Shown piece after piece: positions 17,309 to 26,654 of a stretch of DNA of 64,000 nt. The position numbers were made by a program, and so were the translations under genes. Every line of letters starts with the position of its first letter. The stretch's first letter is position 1. Location: assembly GCA_030699825.1 (NCBI GenBank), contig JAUYKV010000036.1, positions 41,290 through 105,289 of the forward strand. The letters run 5' to 3'. This DNA is from Pseudomonas sp. (lineage in GTDB: Bacteria > Pseudomonadota > Gammaproteobacteria > Pseudomonadales > Pseudomonadaceae). The notes below the pieces were generated by a model. The model saw only the letters and a list, made by a program, of their open reading frames with translations, had not been told where the DNA came from and ran no database searches.

Positions 17309-19912
17309 TCAGCCGCTTACGGCAACGGCCACAGGCTCGCGTCGGCGACGCTGCAACCAGACTACCAGGCCGAACAGCAGCAAACCCGGAATCCAGATCA
17401 GCTCCTTGGCCCAGCGCTCGGTCGGGGCGAGCACCTGGAGGATCTGCTGATCGAACTCCAGGCCGGCCTCGGCCGCCGGGCTGCCGAAGGTGACGCTGTC
17501 GATCAGCAGTTTGCCGTCTTCTTCATAGGTCAGCAGGCCGAGCTTCTCCATGCGCTGCTCGCCCGTCTCGCCTTCCGGCACCGGCAGCAACAGGGCGAAC
17601 TCGCGGGGATCGCCCACCGCGTCCTCGCCCCGGATGCGCAGACGCAACTGGCTGCCGCCCTCGACTTCGCCCAGCGCCTGCACCAGCTGCGCCGGGGCGA
17701 TGTCGCGGTAGGGGTCGTGCAGCAGATCCATCCAGAAGCCCGGACGGAACAGGGTGAAGGCGATCAGCAGCAACAGCAGGCTCTCGTACCAGCGGCTCTT
17801 GACCAGGAAATAGCCCTGGGTGCCGGCGGCAAAGATCAGCATGGCGATGGTGGCGACGATGAAGATCAGCACGCCGTGCCAGAAGTCCACGTCGATCAGC
17901 AGCAGGTCGGTGTTGAAGATGAACAGGAACGGCAGCGCCGCGGTGCGCAGGCTGTAGTAGAAGGCCATCAACCCGGTCTTGATCGGATCGCCCTTGGATA
18001 CCGCGGCGGCGGCGAACGAGGCGAGGCCCACCGGCGGGGTGACGTCGGCCATAATGCCGAAGTAGAAGACGAACAGGTGCACCGCGATCAGCGGCACGAT
18101 CAACCCGTTCTGCTGCCCCAGGGCGACCACCACCGGCGCCAGCAGGCTGGACACCACGATGTAGTTGGCAGTGGTTGGCAGGCCCATGCCGAGGATCAGG
18201 CTGAGCAGCGCGGTGAGGACCAGCATCAGCAGCAGGTTGCCCATCGACAGCAGTTCGACCACGTCCGCCAGCACCAGACCGACCCCGGTCTGCGACACCG
18301 CACCGACGATGACGCCCGCCGCCGCGGTGGCAATACCGATACCGATCATGTTGCGCGCGCCAGCGGTCATGCCTTCGCGCAGGTCGACCAGGCCATCCAT
18401 GAAGCTGCCGTGCTCATGGCCGCCGTCGGTGCGCAGCCAGCTCAGCAGCGGGCGCTGGCTGAGCAGGATGAACACCAGCATCACGCTGCCCCAGAAAGCC
18501 GACAGGCCGGGGGACAGGCGCTCGATCATCAGACACCAGACCAGCACCACCACCGGCAGCAGAAAGTGCAGGCCACTGAGCAGTACCGCACGGGTCTCGG
18601 GCAGCTTTTCCAGGGGTGCTTCGGGGTCTTCCGGCGGCAGCGGCGGCACGCTGGCGGCAATCTTCAGCAGGCCGATATAGAGCGCTGCGAGCAGCACGCC
18701 GACGACCCAGCTGAAGCCTTCGCCGAGGGCCGGTTTGAGCCAGCCGAGGCCGTAGTAGACCCCGAGGGAAATACCGCTGATCAGCGCCGCACCGAAGGCC
18801 AGGCCGGTCAGACGGCGCAGCCAGGGGTGCGCCGGGCTGTTGCGCGGCAGGGCGGTGAGGCCAAGCTTGAGCGATTCCAGGTGGACGATGTAGACCAGCG
18901 CGATATAGGAGATCAGCGCCGGCAGGAAGGCGTGCTTGACCACGTCGACATAGGGAATGCCGACGTATTCGACCATCAGGAAGGCCGCGGCGCCCATCAC
19001 CGGCGGCATGATCTGGCCGTTGACCGAAGAAGCCACTTCTACCGCGCCGGCCTTCTCTGCGGAGAAGCCGGTGCGCTTCATCATCGGAATGGTGAAGGTG
19101 CCGGTGGTCACCACGTTGGCGATCGATGAGCCGGAAATCAGCCCGGTCATGCCCGAAGCCACCACCGCCGCCTTGGCCGGACCGCCACGGAAATGCCCGA
19201 GCAGGCTGAATGCCAGCTGGATGAAGTAGTGACCGGCGCCCGCGCGTTCGAGCAGGGCGCCGAACAGCACGAAGAGAAACACGAAGCTGGTGGACACGCC
19301 GAGAGCGATGCCGAACACCCCTTCGGTGGTGATCCACTGGTGGTTGGCCAGGGCAGTGAAGCTCACCCCGCGGTGTGACAGCAGGCCCGGCATATAGGGC
19401 CCCGCCAGGCTGTAGACGAGGAACAGCAGGGCGATGATCGCCAGTGGCGGGCCGAGCGCGCGGCGCGTCGCCTCGAGCAGCAGCGGAATGCCGATGCAGG
19501 CGGTCACCAGGTCAGCCGTGGTCAGGCTGCCGGGGCGCAACGCCAGATCCTGGTAGAAGATGAACAGATAGGCGGCACTGGCCGCTGCCACCAGGCCGAG
19601 GGCGACATCCAGCAGCGGCACGCGGTCGCGCGGCGAACGCTTGAACGCCGGGAAGGCGAGAAATGCCAGGAGCAGGGCAAAGGCCAGGTGAATGGCGCGG
19701 GTTTCGGTGTCGTTGAGCACGCCAATGCCAAAAACGAAGGGCAAGGGCGAGGCGATCCACAGCTGGAACAGCGACCAGAGCAGGGCCAGGCCGGCGATCA
19801 CCTGGGCCATGGTGCCGACGGGGGTACGCGCGCCGACGTCCTGGGCAATCAGATCTTCGGTGGACAGTTCTTCGGTTGAGCGCTCGTAGGTTGAAAGTCG
19901 CTTGTCATGCAT
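17309..19912 (-). CDS. TRAP transporter fused permease (TAXI type, 4TM/12TM)
   Basis: An 867-residue inner-membrane protein fusing the small DctQ-like and large DctM-like TRAP subunits. The M domain contains GHFRGGPAKAAVVASGMTGL, SVNGQIMPPVMGAAAFL and MGLPTTANYIV. A C-terminal soluble region (about 700-830) fits DUF3394, found in this subfamily. The permease works with the TAXI binding protein encoded 160 bp upstream (20075-21040), driven by the sodium gradient. Substrate unknown; dicarboxylates or glutamate-type compounds are known for some TAXI systems. The start is ATG 19912. Confidence 0.92.
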   Translation of the reverse strand: MHDKRLSTYERSTEELSTEDLIAQDVGARTPVGTMAQVIAGLALLWSLFQLWIASPLPFVFGIGVLNDTETRAIHLAFALLLAFLAFPAFKRSPRDRVPLLDVALGLVAAASAAYLFIFYQDLALRPGSLTTADLVTACIGIPLLLEATRRALGPPLAIIALLFLVYSLAGPYMPGLLSHRGVSFTALANHQWITTEGVFGIALGVSTSFVFLFVLFGALLERAGAGHYFIQLAFSLLGHFRGGPAKAAVVASGMTGLISGSSIANVVTTGTFTIPMMKRTGFSAEKAGAVEVASSVNGQIMPPVMGAAAFLMVEYVGIPYVDVVKHAFLPALISYIALVYIVHLESLKLGLTALPRNSPAHPWLRRLTGLAFGAALISGISLGVYYGLGWLKPALGEGFSWVVGVLLAALYIGLLKIAASVPPLPPEDPEAPLEKLPETRAVLLSGLHFLLPVVVLVWCLMIERLSPGLSAFWGSVMLVFILLSQRPLLSWLRTDGGHEHGSFMDGLVDLREGMTAGARNMIGIGIATAAAGVIVGAVSQTGVGLVLADVVELLSMGNLLLMLVLTALLSLILGMGLPTTANYIVVSSLLAPVVVALGQQNGLIVPLIAVHLFVFYFGIMADVTPPVGLASFAAAAVSKGDPIKTGLMAFYYSLRTAALPFLFIFNTDLLLIDVDFWHGVLIFIVATIAMLIFAAGTQGYFLVKSRWYESLLLLLIAFTLFRPGFWMDLLHDPYRDIAPAQLVQALGEVEGGSQLRLRIRGEDAVGDPREFALLLPVPEGETGEQRMEKLGLLTYEEDGKLLIDSVTFGSPAAEAGLEFDQQILQVLAPTERWAKELIWIPGLLLFGLVVWLQRRRREPVAVAVSG

Positions 19913-19994
19913 GGGGCGAAACCTGCATTCGAGAAATCGGAGAACGGCAAAGCCCGCAGCCTTGCGGCACGCGGGCTTGTTTCAAGCTTAGGCG

Positions 19995-20065
19995 GTAGCC
20001 CGGATAAGCCCAGACGCAATCCGCGGAATGCAGCTGCGGATTACCCTGGTGCTTACTCAGGCTAC
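19995..20065. repeat. REP-like palindrome (GTAGCCCGGATAAGC family)
   Basis: Begins GTAGCCCGGATAAGCCCAGA and closes GCTTACTCAGGCTAC. It lies between the TAXI binding protein and its permease, so it could set the ratio of the two proteins by stabilising the upstream mRNA. Confidence 0.8.
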
Positions 20066-20074
20066 GAGCGTGGC

Positions 20075-21040
20075 TTACATCCAGCCACGTTCCTTGTAAT
20101 AACGCACGGCGCCGTCATGCAACGGCGCGGTCAGGCCGGCCTTGATCATGTCGGCTTCCTTGAGATCGGCAAACGCCGGGTGCAGACGTTTGAAGCGCTC
20201 GAGGTTGTCGAACACCGACTTGACCAACTGGTAGACCACTTCCGGGTCGGCCTGGGCCGTGGTGGAGAGCACCGCCTTGCCGCCAATCGAGGGAGTGGGC
20301 GCAGCGTTGCCCTTGTACACCCCACCCGGGATTTCGGCCTTGGTGTAGTAGCTCTTCTCGGCCAGCAGCTTGTCGATCTCGGCGCCGCTTACCGGCACCA
20401 ATACGGCGTCGGTGGTGGTGGTGGCTTCCTGGATCGCGCCATTGGGATGGCCGACGAAGTAGGTCATGGCGTCGATGTTGTTGTCGCCCAGGGCGGACGC
20501 CTGCTCGGCCGGCTTGAGCTCGGCGGACAGGGCGAATACCGACTTGTCCCAGCCCTTGACGCGCATGATTTCATCGAGGGTGTCGCGCTGCCCGGAACCC
20601 GGGTTACCGACGTTGACGCGCTTGCCCTTGAGGTCGTCGAAGCTGGCGATCTTGGCGTCGCGGCGAGCGAGCACGGTGAACACTTCGCTCTGCAGGGAGA
20701 ACAACGCACGGATATCGCCCATCGCGCCTTCGGCCTCGAACGGTGCCACACCATTGAGCGCCTTGAACTGGTGATCCGACTGCATGATGCCGAAGTTGAA
20801 CTCGCCGCTGCGCAGGCCGTTGACGTTGGCCACGCCGCCGCCACTGGCCGGGGCGTTGCACTTGATGTCGTGGGCGCCACGGTTGACGAAACGGCAGATC
20901 GACTGCCCAGCCACGTAGTAAACCCCGGTCTGACCGCCGGTGCCGATGGTGACGAATTTTTCTTCGGCCTGTGCCGTGCCACTCAGGGTGATACCCGCGA
21001 GTGCCGCCGACAGGACCCATGCCAGGGATTTGCCTTTCAT
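20075..21040 (-). CDS. TAXI family TRAP transporter solute-binding protein
   Basis: A 321-residue periplasmic binding protein. A signal peptide of about 25 residues ends GTAQA-EEK. The mature start FVTIGTGGQTGVYYVAGQSICRFVN is typical of TAXI proteins, followed by NVGNPGSGQRDTLDEIM and NIDAMTYFVGHPNGAIQEA. It captures the ligand for the permease encoded downstream on the same strand. The family is TAXI rather than DctP because of the GTGGxTGxYY motif. Ligand not inferable from the sequence. Confidence 0.92.
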   Translation of the reverse strand: MKGKSLAWVLSAALAGITLSGTAQAEEKFVTIGTGGQTGVYYVAGQSICRFVNRGAHDIKCNAPASGGGVANVNGLRSGEFNFGIMQSDHQFKALNGVAPFEAEGAMGDIRALFSLQSEVFTVLARRDAKIASFDDLKGKRVNVGNPGSGQRDTLDEIMRVKGWDKSVFALSAELKPAEQASALGDNNIDAMTYFVGHPNGAIQEATTTTDAVLVPVSGAEIDKLLAEKSYYTKAEIPGGVYKGNAAPTPSIGGKAVLSTTAQADPEVVYQLVKSVFDNLERFKRLHPAFADLKEADMIKAGLTAPLHDGAVRYYKERGWM

Positions 21041-21398
21041 GGGAGAGCTCCTTTTTGCTTGTTGTTAAGCCGCACTAACCTCGTGGGCGGCGGCCGGAAG
21101 TGGCGAATTCTAACCGCTTGGACAAAATTTGCACGAAGCAATGCGCTTTTAGCGGGCAATCGGCTCACCATATGCACGTCCACGCAACCCTGCCCCATCA
21201 ATAGATCCGCAGAACAGGCGCGCCGGTCTTGCCGGCAATTCGCCATAAAGTCGCCATGCCGTATCCGCTCTATCCGCAGGCTCTGGTCGAGCATTTGTGG
21301 GGGCAGAGGCGTAATCACTGAAGAGCGGCAAACGGCGCTGGACACAGGTGCCGGGCACAAGGAGTATTCTCGGCTATTAGCCGACCTCGACCACTGCC
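21041..21398. other. Divergent intergenic region, no gene seen
   Basis: A 358-bp gap between the divergent TAXI binding-protein gene and the DUF5924 gene. It must contain both promoters. I see no ORF with a ribosome site longer than about 20 codons, no strong hairpin and no REP copy. Confidence 0.5.
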
Positions 21399-22433
21399 AT
21401 GAGCCTACCCTTGCCCCTACTCGCACGCGGAAAAATCCAGCTGCTTCGTCTGTTCGCCCTGATCCAGCGCAATCCGGGGCTGGTGGCGATCTTCGGCTTC
21501 GCCTCGGGGCTGGCGAGCTTCCTGCTGGTCGAGCGCCAGGCCGAACTGGCCCAGGTGCTGGCCACGGTGATGCTGGTCAGCTGGCTGTGGCTGATCCTGG
21601 AAAATATCCTGCGCGCGCAAATCGCCCGCTGGTTCGGCTTCGAGTTGCCGCCGCCGCTGCTGCGCTACGCGACCCAGATGATCCACCAGGAAAGCCTGTT
21701 CTTCGTCCTGCCGTTCTTCTTCATCACCACCACCTGGAACAGCGGTCAGGCGCTGTTCAGCGGCGTGCTGGCGGTGGCCGCGCTGGTCTCGATCATTGAT
21801 CCGCTGTACTACAAGTGGCTGGCGCCGCGGCGCTGGCTGTTCCTCGCCTATCACACCCTGGCACTGTTCGCGGTCATGCTCACCGCCCTGCCGATCATCT
21901 TCAAGCTGACCACTCCGCAGAGTTACCAACTGGCCCTGGCCACCGCGGTGATCCTGTCGTTTCCCAGCCTGATCGGGATCATCACCGTGCAGCGCTGGTG
22001 GCGCGGTGTGCTGCTGGTCGGTTTGAGCCTGGCCCTGGGCGCGACCGGCTGGCTGGCGCGCTCCTGGGTGCCGCCGGCAACGCTGTGGCTGACCGACGTC
22101 GCCGTGACCACCGAGTTCGATGACCGCAACCGTGCGCCGGGCACCCGGCTGAAGCAGCTCAGTGCCGCGCAACTGCGCAACCAGGGCCTGTATGCCTACA
22201 CCGCGATCAACGCACCGCGCGGCCTGGACGAACGCATCTACCACGTCTGGCGCCACAACGGCCTGGCCGGCGAGCATATCGCCCTGGACATCCACGGTGG
22301 CCGCGAGAAAGGCTACCGCGCCTGGACCCACAAGCAGAACTTTCCCGCCGACCCAGTCGGCAACTGGCAGGTGCAGGTCATGACCGAGGCCGGGCAGATG
22401 ATCGGCGTGTTGCGCTTCAAGGTGGTTGAGTAG
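21399..22433 (+). CDS. DUF5924/DUF2914 membrane protein
   Basis: A 344-residue inner-membrane protein. Residues 25-230 hold about seven hydrophobic segments with RATQMIHQESLFFVLPFFF-like and SIIDPLYYKWLAPRR motifs (DUF5924). The C-terminal 110 residues form a soluble DUF2914 domain: HVWRHNGLAGEHIALDIHGG, RAWTHKQNFP, GNWQVQVMTEAGQMIG. Similar proteins are common next to nucleoside-recognition genes in Pseudomonas. Function unknown. The ATG at 21399 begins MSLPLPLLARG. The gene is convergent with the next gene. Confidence 0.75.
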   Translation: MSLPLPLLARGKIQLLRLFALIQRNPGLVAIFGFASGLASFLLVERQAELAQVLATVMLVSWLWLILENILRAQIARWFGFELPPPLLRYATQMIHQESLFFVLPFFFITTTWNSGQALFSGVLAVAALVSIIDPLYYKWLAPRRWLFLAYHTLALFAVMLTALPIIFKLTTPQSYQLALATAVILSFPSLIGIITVQRWWRGVLLVGLSLALGATGWLARSWVPPATLWLTDVAVTTEFDDRNRAPGTRLKQLSAAQLRNQGLYAYTAINAPRGLDERIYHVWRHNGLAGEHIALDIHGGREKGYRAWTHKQNFPADPVGNWQVQVMTEAGQMIGVLRFKVVE

Positions 22434-22503
22434 CCGGCAAACTGGACCACTACCAATTGACGGTGGGAGGCGCTTTAGCAGCCGAGCCTGATGGCTGCGC
22501 CGC

Positions 22504-23736
22504 TCAGCCGAAGAACCAGTAGCACACGCCGATGGCGGCGAGGATCCCGGCCAGGTCGGCGAACAGCGCACAGGCCACGGCATGCCGGGCGCGCTGGATG
22601 CCGACCGCGCCGAAATACACCGCCAGCACGTAGAAGGTGGTCTCGGTACTGCCCTGCACCGTCGCCGCCAACAGGGCGGGAAAGCTGTCCACACCGAAGC
22701 TCTGCATGGTCTCGATCAGCATGGCCCGCGCCGCGCTGCCGGAGAACGGTTTCATCAGCGCGGTAGGCAGGGCGTCGATGAAGCGGGTGTCCCAGCCCAG
22801 CCACTGGACCACGGCGCGTACACCATCCAGGCCGAAGTCCAGGGCACCGGAGGCGCGCAGCACTCCAATCGCGCAGAGCATGGCGACCAGGTAAGGCAGC
22901 AGGCTCTTGGCCACGTCGAAGCCTTCCCTGGCGCCTTCGATAAAGCTCTCGTAGACCGGCACCCGGCGCAGGGCACCGACCAGCAGGAACAGCAGGATCA
23001 GGCCGAACAGGGTGAGGTTGCCGAGCAGCGAGGACAGCGCCGCCAGCGCCGTGGCCGAGAGCCCGGCGAGCAGCGCCATGAAGCCGCCGAGCAGCAGCGC
23101 ACCGGGAATCAGGTAGGCCAGCACCACCGGATCCCACAGGCGCAGGCGCTGTACCATGGCCACCGCCAGCAGGCCGGCCAGGGTCGAGGCGCTGGTGGCC
23201 AGGAGGATCGGCAGGAACACCAGGGTCGGGTCGTCGGCGCCCTGTTGCACCCGGTACATGAAGATCGACACCGGCAGCAGGGTCAGGGATGAGGTGTTGA
23301 GTACCAGGAAGAGGATCTGCGCGTTGCTTGCCACCACCTTGCTCGGGTTCAGCTCCTGCAGCGCCTTCATGGCTTTCAGGCCGATCGGCGTGGCGGCGTT
23401 GTCCAGGCCCAGGCCGTTGGCGGCGAAGTTGAGGGTGATGAAGCCCAGCGCCGGATGGCCGCGCGGTACCTCGGGCATCAGCCGGGCGAACAACGGCCCC
23501 AGGGCGCGACCGAGGAGGTCGACCAGGCCGGCCTTCTCGGCGATACGCAGAAAGCCCAGCCACAGGGTCAGGGTGCCGAACAGCACCACCATCACCTCGA
23601 CCGCCAGCTTGGCCATGGCGAACAGGCTCTCGACCATGGCGGCGAACACCGCCGGATCGTCACCCAGCAACCAGCGCGACAATGCCGCCACTGCCGCCAC
23701 CACGAAAAATCCCAGCCACAAGCCGTTCAGCATCAT
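22504..23736 (-). CDS. Nucleoside-recognition (SpmA/SpmB-like) membrane protein
   Basis: A 410-residue inner-membrane protein with two Gate (nucleoside recognition) domains. The first carries FGTLTLWLGFLRIAEKAGLVD and the N-A-A-T-P motif in GLDNAATPIGLKAM. The second has MKPFSGSAARAMLIE and QGSTETTFYVLAVYFGAVGI. The arrangement equals a fusion of Bacillus SpmA and SpmB, although Pseudomonas does not sporulate. Transport or export of a small molecule is inferred. Two adjacent ATGs (23736, 23733) are possible starts. Confidence 0.85.
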   Translation of the reverse strand: MMLNGLWLGFFVVAAVAALSRWLLGDDPAVFAAMVESLFAMAKLAVEVMVVLFGTLTLWLGFLRIAEKAGLVDLLGRALGPLFARLMPEVPRGHPALGFITLNFAANGLGLDNAATPIGLKAMKALQELNPSKVVASNAQILFLVLNTSSLTLLPVSIFMYRVQQGADDPTLVFLPILLATSASTLAGLLAVAMVQRLRLWDPVVLAYLIPGALLLGGFMALLAGLSATALAALSSLLGNLTLFGLILLFLLVGALRRVPVYESFIEGAREGFDVAKSLLPYLVAMLCAIGVLRASGALDFGLDGVRAVVQWLGWDTRFIDALPTALMKPFSGSAARAMLIETMQSFGVDSFPALLAATVQGSTETTFYVLAVYFGAVGIQRARHAVACALFADLAGILAAIGVCYWFFG

Positions 23737-23919
23737 CCACCCCCAATCGATGCGCGGATGATAACGCGGCTCAAGGTGGTGGCGTCGAGGTTGTGTAGTG
23801 GCTGGCAGGGATCAACAGGATACGGTTCTGCCGCAACATGGCACGGCTATTGGGCTGGAGCCGATCCGCAACGCTCTGCCAGCGCCCCATTGCAGGGCAC
23901 CAGCCAGCGCCGTGGCTCG

Positions 23920-24084
23920 CTAGCCCCGTGGGCGGCGGCCCATGATGAATGAGACGATGAACAGCACCAGGAACACCACGAACAGAATCTTCGCGATACC
24001 CGCGGCAGTGCCGGCGATACCACCGAAGCCCAGTACGGCGGCGATGATGGCGATGATCAGAAAAGTTATGGCCCAACTCAGCAT
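23920..24084 (-). CDS. DUF1328 small membrane protein
   Basis: A 54-residue protein, [20 protein letters not shown] then [12 protein letters not shown] and a second hydrophobic helix ending IMGRRPRG. This is the DUF1328/YtjA pattern: two transmembrane helices with a Gly-rich hinge and a basic C-terminus. AAGGAG lies 6 nt before ATG 24084, and a longer in-frame start at 24207 is not needed. Such proteins are often stress- or stationary-phase-induced; the role is unknown. It sits at the end of a minus-strand set of small membrane-protein genes. Confidence 0.88.
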   Translation of the reverse strand: MLSWAITFLIIAIIAAVLGFGGIAGTAAGIAKILFVVFLVLFIVSFIMGRRPRG

Positions 24085-24368
24085 GGCGTTTCTCCTTGGT
24101 GCATGAGGTCTTGCTGTATATGACTCGAATTCAGGGTCGGACGTTCCAACTCGGGGATTGCCAGCGCCTGGCCAGCGCTGCCTGGCCCGCCGCCCCGTAC
24201 GCCGCACGGCTGACGCGACTCGACATCCGCCTGGGCGCGACTACCCCACAGCGATTGGCCGGCCAGCAGCGTGTCGCCGAGCATCACGCCTGACAGGGCC
24301 AGCAGAATCGCCAGCAGCAGGACGACCGCGCAAAGAGCCGCCTTACTCGCCTGCAGCGCCATGAGCAT
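24078..24368 (-). CDS. Possible small membrane protein
   Basis: A 96-residue reading frame with one N-terminal hydrophobic helix ([19 protein letters not shown]). It starts 3 nt after the stop of the upstream small gene and overlaps the DUF1328 start by 7 nt, as operon genes often do. Its C-terminal 25 residues are translated from the DUF1328 leader and ribosome site, which weakens the case. No recognised family; could be spurious. Confidence 0.35.
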   Translation of the reverse strand: MLMALQASKAALCAVVLLLAILLALSGVMLGDTLLAGQSLWGSRAQADVESRQPCGVRGGGPGSAGQALAIPELERPTLNSSHIQQDLMHQGETPC

Positions 24369-24370
24369 GT

Positions 24371-24643
24371 CTAGAACACCCAGCCGGAGTGACGCGCCGG
24401 GGCGTTCCAGACGGGCGCCAGGCTGTCGCTGCCGATTTGCTGCACCTGCCGCACCGCCGTCACGCCACCCGGCGCGGCGTCTGCCGGCAGGCCCGGCGGC
24501 AGGGCTGGAGCCGTGAGCACGGCGCGGGGCGCAGTCACTTCGGCATCCCGGCTCAGCATCAAGCCAATCAGCGCCAGCAGAAACGCGCTGCCAACCAACA
24601 AATACTTATCGCTTAACGCGAGAGCGAACTGACGGCGACCCAT
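24371..24643 (-). CDS. Hypothetical single-pass membrane protein
   Basis: A 90-residue protein: a basic N-terminus (MGRRQFALALSDKY), one transmembrane helix (LLVGSAFLLALIGLML), then a Pro/Ala-rich periplasmic tail. A GAGAGGAAT ribosome site precedes the ATG. Adjacent to the next small frame with no gap, so probably one transcript with the DUF1328 gene. Function not recognised. Confidence 0.5.
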   Translation of the reverse strand: MGRRQFALALSDKYLLVGSAFLLALIGLMLSRDAEVTAPRAVLTAPALPPGLPADAAPGGVTAVRQVQQIGSDSLAPVWNAPARHSGWVF

Positions 24644-25005
24644 ACTGAAATTCCTCTCAGAGTTGTCCGCTGCCCGGCCGGCATGGATGCTGGCGCTGGG
24701 TGCTTACAGATTGACTATTACAGTGGGCATATGCAGTTGCCATGCCATCGCCGAACAAAATAAAAAGCCATCAAAATCAACAAAATAAAAATAATTGCAA
24801 CAACGATTACGGGCATCCTGCACGAGCCATTGCTGGTCGTCGGGCGTTTTGCATGACAGCCGAGAAGAAACGCCCCTGCGCCGCCAACCGGCTGGCTCCA
24901 TCGACTGCCCGGGTTCACCCGGGCGCTCGGCCGGCGCACAGCCCAGGCGGCGCAGCCCGGCGTGCACCTTTTAGTCTGTGATGTTCAGGTCCGCGGCCTC
25001 CGCCG

Positions 25006-25040
25006 CCCGTACGCCGCAGATAATGCGCGCGGCGTACGGG
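25006..25040. repeat. Perfect 12-bp inverted repeat downstream of PA2169-type gene
   Basis: CCCGTACGCCGC (25006-25017) is the exact complement of GCGGCGTACGGG (25029-25040), with an 11-nt loop. It lies 41 bp past the stop of the PA2169-type gene and may protect or end its mRNA. No T run follows on the minus strand. The core CCGTACGCCGCAGA recurs at about 50219. Confidence 0.65.
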
Positions 25041-25080
25041 CAGTTGACGAACGGGGCAGGCTGTCCGCCCCGTCAAAGGG

Positions 25081-25515
25081 TCACTGCAGGGAGTGCTTGA
25101 GGGCGCGCATGCGGTCGTGGTTAGCGCGGACCTTGGGCATTTCTGCCATCAGCAGTGCGCGCACGTCCGGCTCGGCGCTTTCCAGGGCATCCTCGAAGGC
25201 GTGCAGGATGCGGTCTTCGGCTTCTTCCAGTTGCGCCACGTAGGTGGCTTCCTTGTCACTGGTCAGGCTCGCCTTGGTATCTGCATAGACCTGGCGCAGT
25301 TTGCCGATAAAGGTGCCACCGCTGGCCGGGGTTTCCTGATTGGTGGCGACCTTTACCGAGAGCGCGCGAATCAACTCGGTTTTGCTCTGCGCCATGTCGC
25401 GGAACAACACCTGCAGACGTACATCCTTCACTTCGTCGTGGGCATGTTGGTAAAACTGCTGGCCGTCACGGGTGATTTCGATCAGCTCGTTCAGTTGTGC
25501 GGTCTTGTCGGTCAT
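25081..25515 (-). CDS. PA2169-type four-helix-bundle protein (DUF2383)
   Basis: A 144-residue, all-helical, ferritin-like-fold protein: LNELIEITRDGQQFYQHAHDEV, LQVLFRDMAQSKTELIRAL, ATYVAQLEEAEDRILHAFEDAL. No signal peptide. DUF2383/PA2169 proteins are general-stress or stationary-phase products of unknown activity. AGAGGAAT precedes the start, right after a GCGTGCA/TGCACGC hairpin (25530-25548). The gene is 72 bp downstream of the BON-domain gene on the same strand and probably shares its transcript in part. Confidence 0.88.
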   Translation of the reverse strand: MTDKTAQLNELIEITRDGQQFYQHAHDEVKDVRLQVLFRDMAQSKTELIRALSVKVATNQETPASGGTFIGKLRQVYADTKASLTSDKEATYVAQLEEAEDRILHAFEDALESAEPDVRALLMAEMPKVRANHDRMRALKHSLQ

Positions 25516-25587
25516 CTTGGAATTCCTCTGCGTGCATCGGCTGCACGCTATTGGGGGACAGCAGCCTTGGGGCGCTGTTTGGATGGG

Positions 25588-26424
25588 TTAGCCGGCGACG
25601 TTCAGGGCGTCGGCATTGACCTCGCGAACGCCGCGGATATTGCGTGCGGTCTCGATGGCCAATTGCTTCTGCTCGCTGCTCGATACGCTGCCGCCGAGGC
25701 TGACCTGGCCGTCCTTGGTTTTTACCGAGATGTCCAGGCCGTCGAGGTTGCGGTTGTAGATAAAGCTGGATTTCACCTTGCTGGTGATCCAGGTATCGCT
25801 GATGGCCTGGCCGGCATTATCGGCGGCGTTCTGCGTCTTGGCGGCAGCAGAGTTGTCGCCGCTGACGCGGATCTGGTTATCGACCTTGCGCACCCCATCG
25901 GTATTGCTCGCCAGGCTGCCGGCCAGGTCCTTGGCGGCCTGGTTCTGGGCATTACCGCTCAGGGTGAGGTTGCCATTGTCGGCCTGCACCTTGATATCCA
26001 GGCCCTCGGTGTTGCTGTTCCATAGCAGTTTGGATTTCACCGTGGCCACCGTGGTGGCGTCATCGAAGCGCTGCGCCATGGTCGGTGCGTTGCTGGTCTG
26101 CCTTTCGACGTTGGGGTCGACCTTGAGTTGGTTATCGACCTTGGTCACGCCGTCGATGCCCAGAGCCAGTTGTTCGGCCAGGTCGCGCTCGACGTCGGTT
26201 TCGACGCTGCCGCTGAGCTTGGCGCTGCCGTTTTCCACATCCACGTCGATGGTGAAGGGATTGAGGTGGCGGTTAAGCGCGAAGGTGGTCCAGATCGAGC
26301 CTTCCTGGCGGGCCTCGCTAAGCTGACGACTGGTATCGCTCTCGGCGGCGAAGGCACTAAAGGGCACCAGGCCGATTAGACCGGCGGTGGCGGTGGCCAG
26401 GGCTAGAGTTTTCAGTTTATGCAT
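25588..26424 (-). CDS. Periplasmic protein with three BON domains (OsmY-like)
   Basis: A 278-residue protein with a signal peptide of about 26 residues ending AFAA-ES. Three BON repeats start near residues 42 (SIWTTFALNRHLNPFTIDV), 127 (TVKSKLLWNSNTEGLDIKV) and 213 (ITSKVKSSFIYNRNLDGLDI). Each contains the Gly-V-xx-V-x-N motif (GVTKVDNQLKV, GVRKVDNQIRV, GVREVNADAL). BON domains bind phospholipid surfaces; OsmY relatives protect the envelope under osmotic stress. Its neighbours are also stress-type genes. Confidence 0.9.
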   Translation of the reverse strand: MHKLKTLALATATAGLIGLVPFSAFAAESDTSRQLSEARQEGSIWTTFALNRHLNPFTIDVDVENGSAKLSGSVETDVERDLAEQLALGIDGVTKVDNQLKVDPNVERQTSNAPTMAQRFDDATTVATVKSKLLWNSNTEGLDIKVQADNGNLTLSGNAQNQAAKDLAGSLASNTDGVRKVDNQIRVSGDNSAAAKTQNAADNAGQAISDTWITSKVKSSFIYNRNLDGLDISVKTKDGQVSLGGSVSSSEQKQLAIETARNIRGVREVNADALNVAG

Positions 26425-26654
26425 GGCAGTTGCTCCAATTAGTCACGATCAATCAGCCGCTTGTCGCAGCCGTTACCAATACTTTGCAAGCGCCGCGCCA
26501 GCTTAAACAAATGATAAATCTTTTTATTATCAGTTACTTATACATCCATCTAGGTGGGATGTTGCATGCAGCTTGCATGATCGACCGGCCCACGCCGTGC
26601 AACTTGCACGACATCCTGCGGCCTAAACCTTGCACTCGGGTTAAGGAGAAGGAT

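Noticed and set aside
17717..19129. 470-residue plus-strand frame with many His/Gln/Asp
   Set aside because: Antisense shadow of the TRAP permease.
24718..24816. 32-codon hydrophobic minus-strand frame
   Set aside because: Single hydrophobic helix and AT-rich sequence, but a poor ribosome site and no homologue I recognise; kept only as a remark in the stress-cluster finding.
25530..25548. GCGTGCA/TGCACGC hairpin as a terminator between the BON and PA2169-type genes
   Set aside because: No T run follows and it sits just before the ribosome site; more likely a leader structure or chance.
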